In this document: positions 61,651 through 64,000 of the stretch, one piece after another
How positions within the stretch are numbered: the stretch's first letter is position 1
Layout of the letters: every line of letters begins with the position of its first letter
Assembly (NCBI GenBank): GCA_030159235.1
Contig: BSBG01000004.1
Coordinates: 1 to 64,000 of the forward strand
Source of the DNA: Bacillus safensis
GTDB taxonomy: Bacteria > Bacillota > Bacilli > Bacillales > Bacillaceae
Direction: 5' to 3'
Length of the DNA stretch: 64,000 bases
Notes under the pieces: generated by a model
Seen by the model: the letters and a program-made list of their open reading frames with translations, nothing else
Told to the model about the DNA's origin: nothing
Database searches by the model: none
Program-made: the position numbers and the translations under genes

Positions 61651-62251
61651 AAGGATTCTCCTTTACCTTTTTAGAAAATGCTTGTGCCATCGTGCGCGGC
61701 TGATGATGAGTAAAAATCCCAGACATGACAGCAATCCCTCTCACATTTGCGTGTTTCATTTCTGAAACTCGGTCAGGTGTCAATCCACCAATGGCCACCA
61801 CCGGAATGGACAGTGCCGATGTCAGTTCTTTCAAAAGCTGTACACCTCTTGCCTTAAGTCCAGGTTTACAAGAAGTATCATATACGTGCCCAAACATGAC
61901 ATACTCTGCTCCATTTTTCTCTGCTGCTTTCGCTTCTTCTATCGAATGAACAGACACACCCGCATGAAGGTGAGGGAATTTTTTCCGCAGCTCTTTTGGC
62001 GAAAAGCTGTGGCCCGGGAGGTGTACCCGGTGAATATTAGTGAGCAGCGCAACGTCGACTCGGTCATTGATTACGAGCTTTTCCTTCGGTACACCTTCTA
62101 AAAGAAGATTTTTCACGAGAGCAACAAGCTCACTTGCTGTTTTAGACCGTTCTCGGATATGAATAAATTCCACTTCAGATGCGATGGCTTTTATTTGTTT
62201 CATCAATTCATCTGCGGGAAGCGAATCATTTGTTACTGCGTGGAGTTCCAT
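61634..62251 (-). CDS. tenI: thiazole tautomerase TenI
   Basis: A 205-residue ThiE-like barrel. MELHAVTNDS start, FIHIRERSK, VHLPGHSFSPKELR, and VVAIGGLTPDRVSEMKHANV near the phosphate site. ATG 62251 is chosen because it matches B. subtilis TenI; an ATG 15 bp earlier lacks an RBS. It isomerises the thiazole product and overlaps tenA. Confidence 0.93.
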   Translation of the reverse strand: MELHAVTNDSLPADELMKQIKAIASEVEFIHIRERSKTASELVALVKNLLLEGVPKEKLVINDRVDVALLTNIHRVHLPGHSFSPKELRKKFPHLHAGVSVHSIEEAKAAEKNGAEYVMFGHVYDTSCKPGLKARGVQLLKELTSALSIPVVAIGGLTPDRVSEMKHANVRGIAVMSGIFTHHQPRTMAQAFSKKVKENPYEEAL

Positions 62252-62936
62252 TTGCACCAACCCCATCTAAGCATGCTGTTTGCCACATTTCTTTTTGATA
62301 TGCCATCTCCCAGAAATGATATTCGTAATAGCTTGAAATTACAAAATTTTCTTTCATATTAGCCCGTACATGGTCTGGTGCTTTTTCTGCGAGTTCATCA
62401 AAACGGTTGACCTGTTCAAAGACAAGTTCCTTAAACCAATCGCCTCCATATGTCAAAATCCATTCTTGATAAATCGGATGATCAGGTGTTGTTTGTTTCA
62501 GCTTTTCACCCACCTCATAATAGAGCCAGTAGCATGGTAATAACGCGGCTAAAATCTCTTCAAACCGCCCGCTTTTTACAGATCGGTACATATGAGAGGT
62601 ATACGCATAAGCAGTGGGAGAAGGCTTAAAGTTCTTAATGGCTTCATCAGAAATTTGCAGAAGCTCTGTGAACTTTCTATGCAGTGACAGCTCTGCTTCA
62701 TACGTGCCCTGAGCATGATACGCCATTCTGCCCGTCGTATGTAAGTCCTCACTAATCGCCGCTCCATATGCTTGCACCTTTGCAAAATGAGTTAAATAAT
62801 ACGAATCCTGCATCACGTAATAGGTGAAACGATCGAGTGAAAGTGTGCCATCTCCAATCCCTTTGACAAAAGGATGCGTAAAGCTCCCATTCCACCATGT
62901 TGCTGCTGCCTCTTTACATTCTGTTGAAAACGTCAT
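62226..62936 (-). CDS. tenA: aminopyrimidine aminohydrolase TenA
   Basis: A 236-residue all-helical thiaminase II salvaging degraded pyrimidines. WWNGSFTHPFVKGIGDGTLS, the Asp/Tyr pocket YYVMQDSYYLTHFAK, and the Cys-Trp in LLPCYWLYYEVG are present. ATG 62936 (GGAGAGG upstream). First gene after the TPP riboswitch. Confidence 0.95.
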   Translation of the reverse strand: MTFSTECKEAAATWWNGSFTHPFVKGIGDGTLSLDRFTYYVMQDSYYLTHFAKVQAYGAAISEDLHTTGRMAYHAQGTYEAELSLHRKFTELLQISDEAIKNFKPSPTAYAYTSHMYRSVKSGRFEEILAALLPCYWLYYEVGEKLKQTTPDHPIYQEWILTYGGDWFKELVFEQVNRFDELAEKAPDHVRANMKENFVISSYYEYHFWEMAYQKEMWQTACLDGVGANGTPRSNK

Positions 62937-62962
62937 GTTCCTCTCCTCCTGTTTTTCCATAT

Positions 62963-63120
62963 AAAAAAGCCACTTTCCGCGTGGAAAGTGGCTTGGAATT
63001 TGTAAAAAGCATAGTCAAAAACCGCACCACTTCCCTACGCAGGTATGAACCTGTTCAGGTAATGAGGGTCTAAAAGTCGACACTTTTATCTCAGCCCTTT
63101 TAAAGGACTCCCCTAGTGGA
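62963..63120 (-). promoter_or_regulatory. TPP (THI-box) riboswitch with terminator
   Basis: Aptamer about 63026-63120 on the minus strand: CTAGGGGAGTCCTTT, GGGCTGAGAT, GACCCTCATTACCTGAACAG, then GTTCATACCTGCGTAGGGAA. The terminator GCCACTTTCC-acgc-GGAAAGTGGC plus T6 is at 62965-62997. It controls the whole thiamine operon. Confidence 0.96.
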
Positions 63121-63183
63121 TCAAATATATGATGTTGTACCTCTATCTTAATCAGGAATTGTTCATTGGTCAAGGGTTCATTG

Positions 63184-64000
63184 TCATTCTAATTGGGCTC
63201 TTAGTCCTGCCACATACTCCCGGGAGCCCGATACAAGCACACGATCGCCGCTTCTGAGCGTCGTATCTCCATGCGGTACTAAGCTGTCTACCCCTCTGAA
63301 AATACGGACAAATACCAAATCACCGGTAAAAGGAAATTCTCGCAGCATGACATTATGATAACGATGGTTATTCATTTGAATTTGATACAAAGAAGTATCC
63401 TCATTTGTTAGCAAGCGAATGGCATCAGGTGCTTCAATCAAGGCTCTTAGCACCGTTTTAGATGATAGGAAAGTAGAAAACGTATCAATGCCCGCTTCCT
63501 TCAATGTCAGCTCCGACTCAGCTTTATTGACACTTGCAATGACTTGTTTCGCTCCTTCTTCCTTTGCAAATAAAGCAATTTCCTTATTTTTCGTCTCACT
63601 GCCTGTGGCTACGACGAGGACATCCTCTTGACCGATGCCAGCCTTTCTCAGCGTCTCATCGTCGTATTGCTCAATTGATTCGACTTCAAAGATGGAATCT
63701 GCCAGCAGCGCTTCCTTATTTTCTTGAAAGACATGCAAAATTCGAATGTCATATTCATCCTGATGCAAATCCAGTGTGACAGGTAAGGTCAGCTGATTTG
63801 CACCAATAAAGGTCACACGCTTCTTATGGCTCGCTGCTTGTTCTTTTTTAAACAACGCTTTAAACCAGACAGGTGTTAAAATACTCGTCAACACAGCAAC
63901 TAAAATCAGTACTCCAGACATTTTATGATCAATGACACCGAGCCGCTCACCAATCGTCGCAGCTGCTATGACGAGAGATAACGTTGAAGTTAATAAAAAG
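63184..64000 (-). CDS. yjbQ: CPA2-type cation:proton antiporter with RCK domain, partial
   Basis: The C-terminal 271 residues of a longer protein that runs off the right edge. Last membrane helices LLTSTLSLVIAAATIGERLG and GVLILVAVLTSILTPVWF. Then a TrkA-N/RCK domain (VTFIGANQLTLPVTLDLH, nucleotide-binding) and a TrkA-C domain to the end (HGDTTLRSGDRVLVSGS). In B. subtilis yjbQ precedes tenA in the same way. A potassium or sodium antiport role is known only from the family. Confidence 0.9.
   Translation of the reverse strand, partial: FLLTSTLSLVIAAATIGERLGVIDHKMSGVLILVAVLTSILTPVWFKALFKKEQAASHKKRVTFIGANQLTLPVTLDLHQDEYDIRILHVFQENKEALLADSIFEVESIEQYDDETLRKAGIGQEDVLVVATGSETKNKEIALFAKEEGAKQVIASVNKAESELTLKEAGIDTFSTFLSSKTVLRALIEAPDAIRLLTNEDTSLYQIQMNNHRYHNVMLREFPFTGDLVFVRIFRGVDSLVPHGDTTLRSGDRVLVSGSREYVAGLRAQLE

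Overview
The window is chromosomal DNA of a Bacillus of the pumilus group (B. pumilus / safensis / altitudinis). The right third has the gene order of the B. subtilis yjbQ-tenA-tenI-thiO-thiS-thiG-thiF-thiD-fabI-cotO-cotZYXWV-yjcA-spoVIF-yjcD-yjcF-yjcG-yjcH-metI-metC segment. A chloramphenicol acetyltransferase gene with a complete translational attenuator, of the kind described for the B. pumilus cat-86 gene, supports the assignment. Start sites were re-chosen from ribosome binding sites; several genes use TTG or GTG.

Layout. 1-24.8 kb is accessory chromosome: a truncated secreted Kelch protein with a 48-bp repeat tail; a TetR/alcohol dehydrogenase pair; alanine racemase; small unknown genes; a TetR/dihydrolipoamide-dehydrogenase-like pair; two CynX/NimT-type MFS exporters each with a LysR regulator, one with a DapA-like lyase; a Rap-Phr quorum cassette whose Phr carries three pheromone-like repeats; the cat gene; a broken SGNH esterase; and a three-gene locus matching the L-isoleucine 4-hydroxylase (IDO), hydroxyisoleucine dehydrogenase and RhtA-like exporter set known from B. 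thuringiensis. It ends with a universal stress gene beside the 3' stump of bglH.

24.8-44.3 kb is a composite island at tRNA-Val(GAC). The 3' end of this tRNA with its terminator occurs three times (24.8, 29.2 and 44.3 kb). The left interval (24.8-29.15 kb) holds a torn rap-phr gene, a hemB fragment, MarR plus an extra acetyl-CoA carboxylase alpha subunit, and MarR plus a YhfP-type oxidoreductase. The right interval (29.2-44.3 kb) is a defective prophage. It keeps integrase, DnaC-like loader (frameshifted), RusA, an XtrA-like protein, ArpU, both terminase subunits, portal and minor head protein. It has lost its repressor region, capsid and tail modules apart from a tape-measure fragment. Its middle carries cargo: a 400-residue PIN-domain protein bounded by two 79-bp terminator repeats, two membrane proteins, and a 46-residue membrane peptide read on the opposite strand.

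44.3-64 kb is conserved core. It contains tRNA-Val, SAM-riboswitch-controlled metI-metC, the yjc genes, the spore coat crust cluster, fabI with a FapR box, and the thiamine operon with a TPP riboswitch, running off the right edge in yjbQ.

Leads I rate highest: the mobile MarR-AccA pair, whose AccA has an altered glycine motif (possible self-resistance to a carboxyltransferase inhibitor); the PIN cargo with its duplicated terminator; the triple-repeat Phr; the three-copy tRNA-Val attachment site; and the ido locus.
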